A DNA stretch of 64,000 nt from Candidatus Binatia bacterium (GTDB lineage: Bacteria > Desulfobacterota > Binatia > Bin18): the NCBI GenBank assembly GCA_022826945.1, contig JAJDTY010000073.1:124001-188000 (forward strand), written 5' to 3'. The notes beneath the pieces were generated by a model. It did not search any database and had not been told where the DNA came from. It saw only the letters and a list, made by a program, of their open reading frames with translations. Position numbers and translations under genes: made by a program. Numbering within the stretch: the first letter of the stretch is position 1; the number at the start of each line of letters is the position of its first letter. This document shows, piece after piece, positions 22,851 through 30,714 of this stretch.

Positions 22851-24146
22851 CTAATCGTTCTTTGCCGCCTGATGGGCATGGTACTGACACAGTTTCCCTT
22901 CGTCAAAATCTCCAGTCTCAATGCCGGAGGCCCAGATGGCGGATCGGATTCGCCCCAGGACACGGCCGTCATCCGGTTCGGGGACATCATAGTGTTGCAC
23001 GGCGGCCTCCGCGAACGAGAAAGGTTCAACAATTGCCACGCTGCATATTGGACAGTGATGGACTGCCCCAAGGGTCTGTGCCAACCCTTCGATATTAGGC
23101 TCATCATCCGGGTCCTCTAGAATCGTGATGAGATCGTCGATCGTAGGTGGCAACTCACGCCCCTCCTCCCGTATCATGAACTGTTCAAGCTCACTGCGTT
23201 CTTGGAGGGCGTTCCTTCTGACCAACTGGATTGCTGCGTCTTCACCTTCCGCAGTCGCGTAGAGCGCTACGAGAAAGAAGTCTTCCGCCCTGATATCTCC
23301 CCCGAGGATTGGTCGATAGGTGTCCTCGACTCTGCTGCAAAATGCCGATGCCCTACGAAGAAGCTCGGGAAGTTTTTCAAGTGTGGTGATCTGATGTCGG
23401 TCGCACAGGTCGAGCGCCTGCCTGACCACGTAATCGCGTGGAGAACGACCAAAAACGTGCCTGAAGCTATATGCAAGACCCTCTTCCGAAATACGCCCCA
23501 AGTCTGGTCGCTGCGTAGAAGGGGTCGTTTCCCGCATCACCCTTGAGCGGATACCACTCGCGATTGTGTCCGCGGCCGCTAACACCTCGGAGAGATCTTT
23601 AGCACGCGCACGAAGGTCTTCTGGAAGACCACTCTGCTTGTAAATATCGGCGTGGGCGAGTCCGGCCCAGGCATCCTGGAGACGAGAACGAATTTGGACC
23701 TCGCAGGGGACGGGAGGTCGAAAGAAACGCCCCTCAAAGTTTTCCACCATGAAATTGACGTGGAGCGCCCTATAGCCGTCTTCTTTAGGTTGTTTGATGT
23801 AATCTTCTTGTACGGGAATGCCCCAGCTTATTGAGAGATGCTCCTTCAGGAGTTCAGCAAATCGGTAGACATCCTCGACATTATTGCAGACCACTCGGCC
23901 TCCAACGAGATCATTGCAGTCACGCCATGCTTCATCCGCGTCCCAATTGTGACGCGCGGCCTTCCGCTGGAGGCTGGAAAAGGTCTTTATTCGTGTGTCC
24001 TGGACCCGCGCCCGTACAAGAGCCTTGTCTTCAATCGTCCTGACGACTTCTTCGAGGATAGACCGGAGCCGGCTATGTGCACGACTCAGTGCGGGTTTTC
24101 TATCCGTGTATTGTTTGCGAAGCTCCGTAGTTCCGTCTTTTCGCAT
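22851..24146 (-). CDS. RelA/SpoT-domain protein, possible (p)ppGpp synthetase with zinc-binding tail
   Basis: The ATG at 24146 is taken; a TTG at 24182 overlapping the upstream stop is an alternative. Residues ~35-175 match the RelA/SpoT nucleotidyltransferase domain: NDLVGGRVVCNNVEDVYR, DYIKQPKEDGYRALH and CEVQIRSRLQDAWAGLAHADIYK. There is no HD hydrolase domain and no TGS/ACT region. The C-terminal half is helical and ends in CPIC plus CQYHAHQ, likely a zinc site. Small alarmone synthetases can be toxins (toxSAS). The paired HTH gene upstream makes a toxin-antitoxin-like unit possible. Confidence 0.75.
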   Translation of the reverse strand: MRKDGTTELRKQYTDRKPALSRAHSRLRSILEEVVRTIEDKALVRARVQDTRIKTFSSLQRKAARHNWDADEAWRDCNDLVGGRVVCNNVEDVYRFAELLKEHLSISWGIPVQEDYIKQPKEDGYRALHVNFMVENFEGRFFRPPVPCEVQIRSRLQDAWAGLAHADIYKQSGLPEDLRARAKDLSEVLAAADTIASGIRSRVMRETTPSTQRPDLGRISEEGLAYSFRHVFGRSPRDYVVRQALDLCDRHQITTLEKLPELLRRASAFCSRVEDTYRPILGGDIRAEDFFLVALYATAEGEDAAIQLVRRNALQERSELEQFMIREEGRELPPTIDDLITILEDPDDEPNIEGLAQTLGAVHHCPICSVAIVEPFSFAEAAVQHYDVPEPDDGRVLGRIRSAIWASGIETGDFDEGKLCQYHAHQAAKND

Positions 24147-24178
24147 AAGGTTATTTGAGACTGCCCCCGCCCTTTGTG

Positions 24179-24535
24179 TCAAGCTGCTTTTGGTGCGACG
24201 ATGAGACGGATCCCGAGCGCCCCAAGAACTTTCATCACCGTGCCGATGCGGGGGGCGCGCTCGCCGGACGGCGCTTTGTACAGGCTGGGCCGGCCCAGGT
24301 GGGTTTCTTGCGCGACGGCGGTCATACCCATGGCGCGCGCCACGGTACCGACCGCCTTGACGAAAAATTCCGGGTCGTTCTCTTCGAGCGCGGCTTTCAA
24401 GTATTCAATCCGTGCCTTGTCATCGTGTTCTACTTTTTCACGTTCTTCCACAAGCTGAACGCCGATTTTCTGGACCCGGCTATCAGTTGCGCCGTGACCT
24501 TCTTTGAGCAGACCATGGCCCTCGCGCTTTTCCAC
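24179..24535 (-). CDS. HTH antitoxin (addiction-module antidote family)
   Basis: 118 residues from GTG at 24535 after GGAGGGG. Residues ~45-115 match the probable addiction-module antidote family (YLKAALEENDPEFFVKAVGTVARAMGM, AQETHLGRPSLYKA, SGERAPRIGTVMKVLGALGIRL): a HigA-like HTH. The first ~40 residues are unusual for the family and could be a fused fragment. No HigB/RelE toxin gene is adjacent on its 5' side. Its stop region overlaps the RelA/SpoT gene, which could be the partner. Confidence 0.75.
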   Translation of the reverse strand: MEKREGHGLLKEGHGATDSRVQKIGVQLVEEREKVEHDDKARIEYLKAALEENDPEFFVKAVGTVARAMGMTAVAQETHLGRPSLYKAPSGERAPRIGTVMKVLGALGIRLIVAPKAA

Positions 24536-24762
24536 TCCAACTATATTCCCCTCCGGCGATCAGTCGGACTATCACCTCTGAGCCGGGTAGGGTGTCAGTT
24601 TAAAAACTGCTGAGCATGACCCCCAAAACCGCTGGCTTCCCCTACAGCACCAAAGCCAGCTTCAGCACGGTCCCGGACGTGCGGGCCGACGGAGAAGCAG
24701 AGGGATTCCGCATGAGCGGTGTGTGGGTGGAGTGTGAGCTATGAACACAGTATTCTACAGCC

Positions 24763-26148
24763 ATGAGTGAAACATCAACAGCAGGCCACATTCTCCCGCC
24801 CGAACAGTTCACAGGAAATCTCATCATCGGCGGGCAGCACGTGCCCATTAATCTTACTGCCAGCGCTGATCCAGCCGGTAGGCTGGAATTGAACGTCGAG
24901 CCCATCTCCCCCTCCGATGCTCCCAGCGGTGTGCGGGCACTCTTGCAATCATTCAGTAAGCCGGGCAACCCCATCGACGAATTTGGTCTGGAGTGCAAGA
25001 CCTCCGACGGCAAGAAACGACTCACGAGCGATAGCGTTCATCTCGTCGGGCGCAATCACAGTTCGGACGGCTGGCATGTCAAACTTCGCACAGGCGAAGC
25101 GTCGCTGAGTATGCCCGCGCCTGACACTCATGATCGTCCGATGCTCCGTTTCCATTTGATTGGATTTGAATGCTTCCCGGCAGTGCGTGTTAAGGCAGAG
25201 CTTGGCTCGATAGACATTCGGGGCGAGACGCAGGCCACGGCGACAGATAAGATCACTGGATGGATTGCTGCCCAAGGGCCAGATGGTTGCCAGCCGACGA
25301 GTTGGCGCAAATCTGCGGAGCATATGTTAAAGCACTTGCGCTCTGTGCTCGGGTTCGCCCGTGGGGCGCCCCTTCCTGCTCCAGTTTCAGAATTCTGTGA
25401 AGGCGACACTGTTGAAGTGACATTTCACGAGACCGGCGAAGGATATGCGCCGATGATGCCGCCGGTCCCGCGCCTGAACCTCGGACCTATTGTTGAGGCG
25501 GCAGTGAACAATATCACCGCTGTTGATGCTCATCGGGACGCTTTTGAGCTGGCGGTCGGCTGGCTGTTGGTGCCTACGATCTATGAGGAAGTTCGATTTC
25601 TCGCCGGAATGACCGCACTGGAAAGTCTGGCGTCGGAATTATTGGAAGAGCAGCAAACGCGTCTTGTTGACCGATCGGAATTTAAGCAATTCGCCAAGTG
25701 CGTTCGAGCCCTTGTCGATCAACAGAACTTCGCCGATTCCGCCAAGGATGCGATTAAAAAGAAGCTCTCGGATTTGAACCGACGCTCATTCGTCCCAAAG
25801 ATTGGAGCCCTGTTGGAGCAACAGCAGGTCGCTTTCACACCGAGAGATGATGCAGAACTTGCACGTCTGGCGAAGCTGGGAAATGCCGTCGTTCATCAAG
25901 GTGTCGCACCAGAAGACGAAGACCTGCCGCCTTCCATTCGCATCATCCGCGAGATGGTGAAGCTGAGAAATGCCATCGTTCATCGAGGTACCGCGTCAGA
26001 AGACAAAGACCTGTGGCCTTATATCCTCATCATTCGTGAAATCTTGGTGCGACTTGTCCTTTCCATCCTCCAATTCGATGAAACATACCAGTGCTATATC
26101 GGAAGCCGTCATACGCGGCGTTTCCCAGACTGTCAGCCTATCAATTAG
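24763..26148 (+). CDS. ApeA/HEPN-like protein with duplicated catalytic segment
   Basis: 461 residues. The N-terminal ~200 residues are beta-rich (FTGNLIIGGQHVPINLTAS...), as in ApeA-type N-terminal domains, and the C-terminus is helical HEPN. The HEPN Rx4H motif RNAIVH is at 402-407. A 29-residue unit carrying it is tandemly duplicated, and the first copy has GNAVVH at 373-378, lacking the Arg. It probably acts as an RNase effector in defence; that is inferred from family. It is divergent from the HTH/RelA pair. The ATG is at 24763 with no strong ribosome site. Confidence 0.7.
   Translation: MSETSTAGHILPPEQFTGNLIIGGQHVPINLTASADPAGRLELNVEPISPSDAPSGVRALLQSFSKPGNPIDEFGLECKTSDGKKRLTSDSVHLVGRNHSSDGWHVKLRTGEASLSMPAPDTHDRPMLRFHLIGFECFPAVRVKAELGSIDIRGETQATATDKITGWIAAQGPDGCQPTSWRKSAEHMLKHLRSVLGFARGAPLPAPVSEFCEGDTVEVTFHETGEGYAPMMPPVPRLNLGPIVEAAVNNITAVDAHRDAFELAVGWLLVPTIYEEVRFLAGMTALESLASELLEEQQTRLVDRSEFKQFAKCVRALVDQQNFADSAKDAIKKKLSDLNRRSFVPKIGALLEQQQVAFTPRDDAELARLAKLGNAVVHQGVAPEDEDLPPSIRIIREMVKLRNAIVHRGTASEDKDLWPYILIIREILVRLVLSILQFDETYQCYIGSRHTRRFPDCQPIN
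25873..26046 (+). repeat. Tandem 87-bp duplication inside the HEPN gene
   Basis: Two consecutive 87-bp units (25873-25959 and 25960-26046), each coding 29 residues. They align as KLGNAVVHQGVAPEDEDL... and KLRNAIVHRGTASEDKDL..., in phase and diverged. The second carries the intact Rx4H. Confidence 0.75.
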
Positions 26149-26361
26149 GGAGTGATATCGACCGCTCTTGTTACGCCGCTTGGGAGCTGCGGGCGACGGA
26201 TCTCACTACAGTCAACTTTCCGTTTCGCCTTGATGAACATACAGTGCCGTAGCGGACACTGCCGACGGACCGGCCGCTTGTCGAGCTACTGCCGTGGTGC
26301 GGGAGGCGTGAGATCTTATCGACCTTGACAATAGAGACGCCGGGGGCAGGGTAGGTGCCCG

Positions 26362-27105
26362 TCAACTCCTGATCCCACTCCGACGACAGATACGATTGAG
26401 CGGCTGCTCAAAGTATTTGCGAAAGATGCCGTTTTCAGCATAGGCCGCCGGCTCTGCCCAGATCGCGCCTAAACGTCCGACCAACCCGGCAATCCAGTCT
26501 GCGGCCTGGATTGTTTGATAGCGGTGGCTTTCCAAGTGGAAAGGCATCTCGATGAGGTGCCGCCGTTGCTCGGTTTGTCCGTACATACTTTGGGCGGCGC
26601 GGGTGATGAGATTCTCGCGCTGTGTATGTTCGTCGAGGATCAAAAGGAAATTGTTTGGCGGCCGACAGTCTGCGGCGCAGAACTCATCGATCCGCTTGAT
26701 CGCTTCGAGAAACACCCGCTCGTAGAGCCTGTTAGGATAGTGCTCGGCGGGGGGTGCGGTCTTTTTGATTCCCACATAGAAGATGAAGCCGCCCAGGCGG
26801 TCAATTTTATTGAAGAGCCGATGCGTGAAGTGCCTCAGTTCTGGATACCTCAGGACGTTTCTCACCGTGTAGAGGCTGCTCCCCTTCTTCTCCCAGAAGG
26901 CGGGGTGTTTCCCTGACCGCTGGATTTCTGCATCAAGGAGCTGGCATTTGCGTTGGAAGAACCACGTCCCGAAGCCGCGGACTTCCTCCGCAGGGAGGAC
27001 GAATCCGGCGAATCCGAAAACCGGGCTGGTACGGTGCTTCGGGTCATCTTTGCTGATGTACGGCCCGATATGCCCAAATTCATCCAGATAGGCGAGATAC
27101 GTCAC
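26362..27105 (-). CDS. DUF3800-domain protein
   Basis: 247 residues. It starts MTYLAYLDEFGHIG (the early Asp/Glu of the DUF3800 fold) and ends with ILDEHTQRENLI...QTIQAADWIAGLVGR, where the Asp of AADW is conserved. DUF3800 is a predicted RNase H-like fold without settled biochemistry, frequent in mobile and defence regions. The start is GTG at 27105. A small hairpin at 27130-27150 lies just upstream. Confidence 0.8.
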   Translation of the reverse strand: MTYLAYLDEFGHIGPYISKDDPKHRTSPVFGFAGFVLPAEEVRGFGTWFFQRKCQLLDAEIQRSGKHPAFWEKKGSSLYTVRNVLRYPELRHFTHRLFNKIDRLGGFIFYVGIKKTAPPAEHYPNRLYERVFLEAIKRIDEFCAADCRPPNNFLLILDEHTQRENLITRAAQSMYGQTEQRRHLIEMPFHLESHRYQTIQAADWIAGLVGRLGAIWAEPAAYAENGIFRKYFEQPLNRICRRSGIRS

Positions 27106-27429
27106 CGCTCAACCCCCAGACACACGAAAGCCCACACCAAAAGCGTGGGCCTCGGAAAGAGAGCAAGACAAGCCTGCGTCTCAACAGGGAGGATAAATAA
27201 GAGACCTGCTAGTGTCAAGAGTCTATCCAAGCACCACCCTAAAGTGAGCGAAGACCTCCCTCGACGCGGCCACGCGCCCCGGCGAGATCAAGCGCGGTGT
27301 CGCATGAGCCGTGGTTCACATGGCGAGCGGCAAGGCGCCCGCCGTCCCTGTGGGGGCTGGTGTGGGGGGCTGGCATGGGGGGCATAAACGCTGTTATGGC
27401 TGGGGGTCTGGAGGGAGGCGTCTGGGCTA
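27106..27429. other. Gap upstream of DUF3800 gene: short hairpin and repeat copy
   Basis: Contains a GCCCAC/GTGGGC hairpin (27130-27150) and the 37-nt repeat described at 27364-27400. No gene is supported. Confidence 0.4.
27364..27400. repeat. 37-nt repeat, copy 2
   Basis: Shares the 18-mer CATAAACGCTGTTATGGC with 20962-20979 exactly and the preceding 19 nt with five differences. It lies just downstream of the 27430 gene (minus-strand sense). Confidence 0.6.
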
Positions 27430-27780
27430 TCACGCTGCAGCGCCAAATGTTGTAACGGCTCCGGCGATCCGTACCGCCTCCGTAGCCAGCCGGAGGAACT
27501 CCTCTATGTCAGTAAGCTGCTGGCGAGCAGCTTGCACTTTCTTCGTTGTGGCCTTCAGGTCGCGGTGGATCTCCGCGACAATTAGATTGTTGTCTTGCAG
27601 GGCCGAGCTCTGGGCCTTCCAAAACGCTTTGCGAGCGCACGCGTGCAGTTCTATCGCTTTCTTCGTCTGTTGGGGCGTCTGGCACGCGGCAATGATTGCG
27701 TCAAAGTTGCGCTCGAAGAAGAAATGGAGATCCTCAACTCCTTTGAGAAGTTCGGAAGGGGTGGGCTTGGTGTTGGACAT
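27430..27780 (-). CDS. Hypothetical helical protein downstream of a lipoprotein gene
   Basis: 116 residues from the ATG at 27780 after AGGAGG. Mostly helices with heptad-like patterns (AEIHRDLKATTKKVQAARQQ, then a hydrophobic tail AVRIAGAVTTFGAAA). It starts 38 nt after the lipoprotein gene ends, so likely one operon. No family recognised. Confidence 0.6.
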   Translation of the reverse strand: MSNTKPTPSELLKGVEDLHFFFERNFDAIIAACQTPQQTKKAIELHACARKAFWKAQSSALQDNNLIVAEIHRDLKATTKKVQAARQQLTDIEEFLRLATEAVRIAGAVTTFGAAA

Positions 27781-27818
27781 CAGTTCCTCCTGTGGTGTTA
27801 GGTTCTTTGCTCTAAACG

Positions 27819-28814
27819 TCATTCCTTGTCATCGAGAGCCCTGAGTCGAGCGAGTTCCTCCAAAAGTTCTCGCAGCCGTGCGGCTTGCTGGCGAACATTT
27901 TCAAGGGAAATGGACTCGCCCTTCTCCAACTGTTCATGAGCGTTGACGAGAGTCCGAAGTGCAGTTGTATTCGACGCGAGAATTTCGCGTTGTATCTCGG
28001 CCCGTCGGTCGATTCGTCGATCAAGTACATTCGAGATTGCCTTCTTCCAATCCTCATTAGACGGGCTGCAGACATAGATTCCCGCCGCGAGTAGCCTCTC
28101 AGGGTCGTACTCAAGACCGGAGTCGGCGACATGCTGGCGGATGATCGGATGGGGACATGCAAGACCACGCTCCCATAGCGCCTTAGCCGTATTCTGGCGC
28201 ATGCTGATCTGGGCCGTGACGATGGCCTGATAGCGATCCGTTTCCTTGTCCAACACATCTAAAACAGCTTGGACGCGCGTCTTAATCTCCTCACTCGAAT
28301 TTCTGATGAGCCTCGACTGGTACCATCGGGCGAAGAGGCCGGAACCGCGCTCGGCTAGGGTACCGACGAGCCCACTCACAGGAGGGTCGCTGTTAGGAGC
28401 GATTGTTTTCGCATAATCGTTCACAGCGGTGGTCAGGTCGTTCACCGCTGAGCGGACGCCCTTTTCGGCATCGTGCGTCGATAGACCTGAGAAGGCAGCA
28501 TAGGTATTTCCGAGCTCGTGGAACACCCTAATTCGCGCCGTCAAAGACGAAGCGACGGATTTGATGCTGGTCAATTCGGCGTCGGACGGGAGCTTCCTCT
28601 TCGTGAGCGGATTCAACAGATAGAGGGCTTCGACATAGTTGTCTAGGCCAGAACGAATCGCCCTTATGGAAGAGGCGGTTGCATTGGATACCGAGGCACC
28701 TGATTCAGCCACCCTAAGGGCTGAGCCTGGGTCAAGCATTGTGCATCCGCTCACAGCACACATGGAAAAGACGATTAACGCCACAAACCACGGAACCACC
28801 AGTCGTCCCTTCAT
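27819..28814 (-). CDS. Lipoprotein with helical periplasmic domain
   Basis: The start at 28814 gives MKGRLVVPWFVALIVFSMCAV and a lipobox VSGC, so the mature protein is lipid-anchored. The ~305-residue mature part is nearly all alpha-helical with long coiled-coil-like stretches (EELARLRALDDKE at the end). The upstream longer frame would only add a non-signal extension. Function is unknown. It pairs with the 27430 gene. Confidence 0.65.
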   Translation of the reverse strand: MKGRLVVPWFVALIVFSMCAVSGCTMLDPGSALRVAESGASVSNATASSIRAIRSGLDNYVEALYLLNPLTKRKLPSDAELTSIKSVASSLTARIRVFHELGNTYAAFSGLSTHDAEKGVRSAVNDLTTAVNDYAKTIAPNSDPPVSGLVGTLAERGSGLFARWYQSRLIRNSSEEIKTRVQAVLDVLDKETDRYQAIVTAQISMRQNTAKALWERGLACPHPIIRQHVADSGLEYDPERLLAAGIYVCSPSNEDWKKAISNVLDRRIDRRAEIQREILASNTTALRTLVNAHEQLEKGESISLENVRQQAARLRELLEELARLRALDDKE

Positions 28815-28869
28815 GTCGTCACATTCCCGCCCTATGTTTAAGATTTGGTGTTTGCAGATCGTATACATG

Positions 28870-29354
28870 TGAGAGAATAGACGTTGCTAAGGCAGAAAAG
28901 TCAAGCCACTAAAGGGCATCTCCAGGCCCCATCCCGGGTTCCCCATCCATTAAGGCTTTTTAGCTGCTGAGGCTGTAAAACGGGCCAAAGCCGGGGAAAG
29001 CAGACCCACCAGCAAGAGCTGTACAGCGCTGCCAACGACCCTGTCACGGCGTGCTGCCGTCAGGCTGGCCGAAGAGCTGGTTGGGCTAACTAACGCCCCC
29101 AATTTAACGCGCCCGCTCGCTCTTACTGGGCGGCGGTCAGCCAGACACCTAGCCTGTCCTGCTCTTGGAGGCGAGCGAGGCACGGCCGCTTGCCCCCTGT
29201 CCCAGCAAACGAGGGTTTTGCGACACAGCAGTACGACGGGCGGGGTAGGGGGGCTGAAACGGCGCGATCTGTGCCGTTTGCCCGTCTCGGGAATCTGTGT
29301 ATCGCATACCCAATGACAGGCAAGAAAAACGGAATACCACCGCCAAGTCAGACC
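28870..29354. other. Gap with decayed sequence before a resolvase remnant
   Basis: No frame has a ribosome site and recognisable content. Sequence composition and short frames suggest old mobile DNA, consistent with the resolvase piece that follows. Confidence 0.35.
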
Positions 29355-29525
29355 ATCGGCTCTGCTCGGGTCAGTACGACGAAGCAGGATCTACGAATGC
29401 AGGTAGATGCGCTGAAGGCCTAGGGACGCCCGGGTGGCCGGTCGCCACTGGATACTCACGACCCGCGGGTGCGGATGGCCAAGGCGCTCTTCAGGCTGGG
29501 TATGGGGGTGAGGGATATTGGTTGA
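29355..29525 (+). pseudogene. Serine recombinase (resolvase) remnant with internal deletion
   Basis: IGSARVSTTKQDLRMQVDALKA is the start of a resolvase/invertase catalytic domain (Ser in ARVST is the nucleophile), followed at once by TAG. The same frame then reads GRPGGRSPLDTHDPRVRMAKALFRLGMGVRDIG, which matches the C-terminal DNA-binding HTH part of such enzymes. The ~100-residue middle of the protein is missing, and the usual Y in IGYARVS is S here. Relic of a mobile element. Confidence 0.65.
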
Positions 29526-29622
29526 CCACATGGCATGAGCAGAGTCCTATATTTCTACGCCTCTATCAAAGCCGTTCAAATCTGTTATGGAACACAAATC
29601 CCCCTTGTCAGGAGAAGATGTT

Positions 29623-30675
29623 ATGAATCAGCTGTGGTCGGACTGGGTGAAGAGCCTTGTTGTTATAGTAGGTCTTGTATTGCTGGCGGGGTCAGCCTCG
29701 GTCGCCCATAGCCACGGGACGGGCGAAGGTGAGGTCCCGCTCTGGCAGTGGGAGCCGGAGCAGTTCCAGCAGCATGTGGCCACGGTCCGGAGCGGTAAAG
29801 ACCTGACACCTGAGTCCTGGCCGGACGGGACGCGGGTTGCGGTGAGTCTTTCGTTTGACTTTGACACCGAGCCGGTCTGGATGGGATTTCAGGGCCAACA
29901 GAGCCCCTCGTATATGTCGCGGGGTGAGTATGGCGCGCGCTCGGGTATGCCGCGCATCTTCAAACTCTTGGAAAAACACGACATCCCGGCCACGTTTTTT
30001 ATTCCCGCCATCTCGATGGTCCTGCATCCGCAGGTCATTGAGGACATCAAAAAACACGCCGACTATGAAATCGGCTTTCACTCCTACGTGCATGAAAATC
30101 CGTTGACGCTGAGTGCTGCGGAAGAGCGCGCCGTGTATGAGAAAGCCATGAAAATCTTTGTCGAAAGAGTGGGCAAACGACCGGCCGGCTTTCGGTCCGC
30201 GGCCTGGGACCTGACCCCGGCGACCATTCAGATCGTCAAGGAAATGGGATTCTTATACGAGAGCAGCATGATGGCGGATGACCGTCCCTACAGTCTGCTG
30301 GCCAACGGAGAAGAGACCGGACTGATTGAGCTGCCGGTCGAATGGATCCTCGACGACTGGCCGTTATTTCAAATAAGCTGGCCGAGTCAGCACGTCAGTA
30401 TCCGCAACGCCGATGATGTCTACTCGATCTGGAAAGACGAATTTGACGGAGCCTATGAAGAAGGGTCCATGTATATTCTCACCATGCACCCCCAAGTCAT
30501 TGGTCATCGCTACCGGATGAAAATGCTCGACAAGCTCGTCACCTATATGAAGAGCAAACCCGGAGTGTGGTTCGCCACCCACGAACAGATCGCTCTCTAT
30601 GTCAAAGAGCAGGCCGGACTGGGGGACGATGACACCTCGGCGGCAAAGCCCGCAGAGGAGCGGCCTGCCGGATAA
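29623..30675 (+). CDS. Secreted polysaccharide deacetylase-family protein
   Basis: The start at 29623 follows AGGAGAAG. The signal peptide includes the hydrophobic stretch LVVIVGLVLLAGSASVA. SLSFDFDTEP carries the metal-binding Asp pair, and GFHSYVHENP the paired His of NodB-like carbohydrate esterase domains; YILTMHPQVIGHRYRM is near the C-terminus. It removes acetyl groups from polymeric or amide substrates in the periplasm; members of this wider family also act on small amides. It is followed by a D-aminoacylase-type gene in the same direction, so a small-molecule amide role is possible. Confidence 0.85.
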   Translation: MNQLWSDWVKSLVVIVGLVLLAGSASVAHSHGTGEGEVPLWQWEPEQFQQHVATVRSGKDLTPESWPDGTRVAVSLSFDFDTEPVWMGFQGQQSPSYMSRGEYGARSGMPRIFKLLEKHDIPATFFIPAISMVLHPQVIEDIKKHADYEIGFHSYVHENPLTLSAAEERAVYEKAMKIFVERVGKRPAGFRSAAWDLTPATIQIVKEMGFLYESSMMADDRPYSLLANGEETGLIELPVEWILDDWPLFQISWPSQHVSIRNADDVYSIWKDEFDGAYEEGSMYILTMHPQVIGHRYRMKMLDKLVTYMKSKPGVWFATHEQIALYVKEQAGLGDDDTSAAKPAEERPAG

Positions 30676-30714
30676 GCCCGGGGTCTGATTTTAGATAGGA
30701 AAAAAGGGGGAAGT

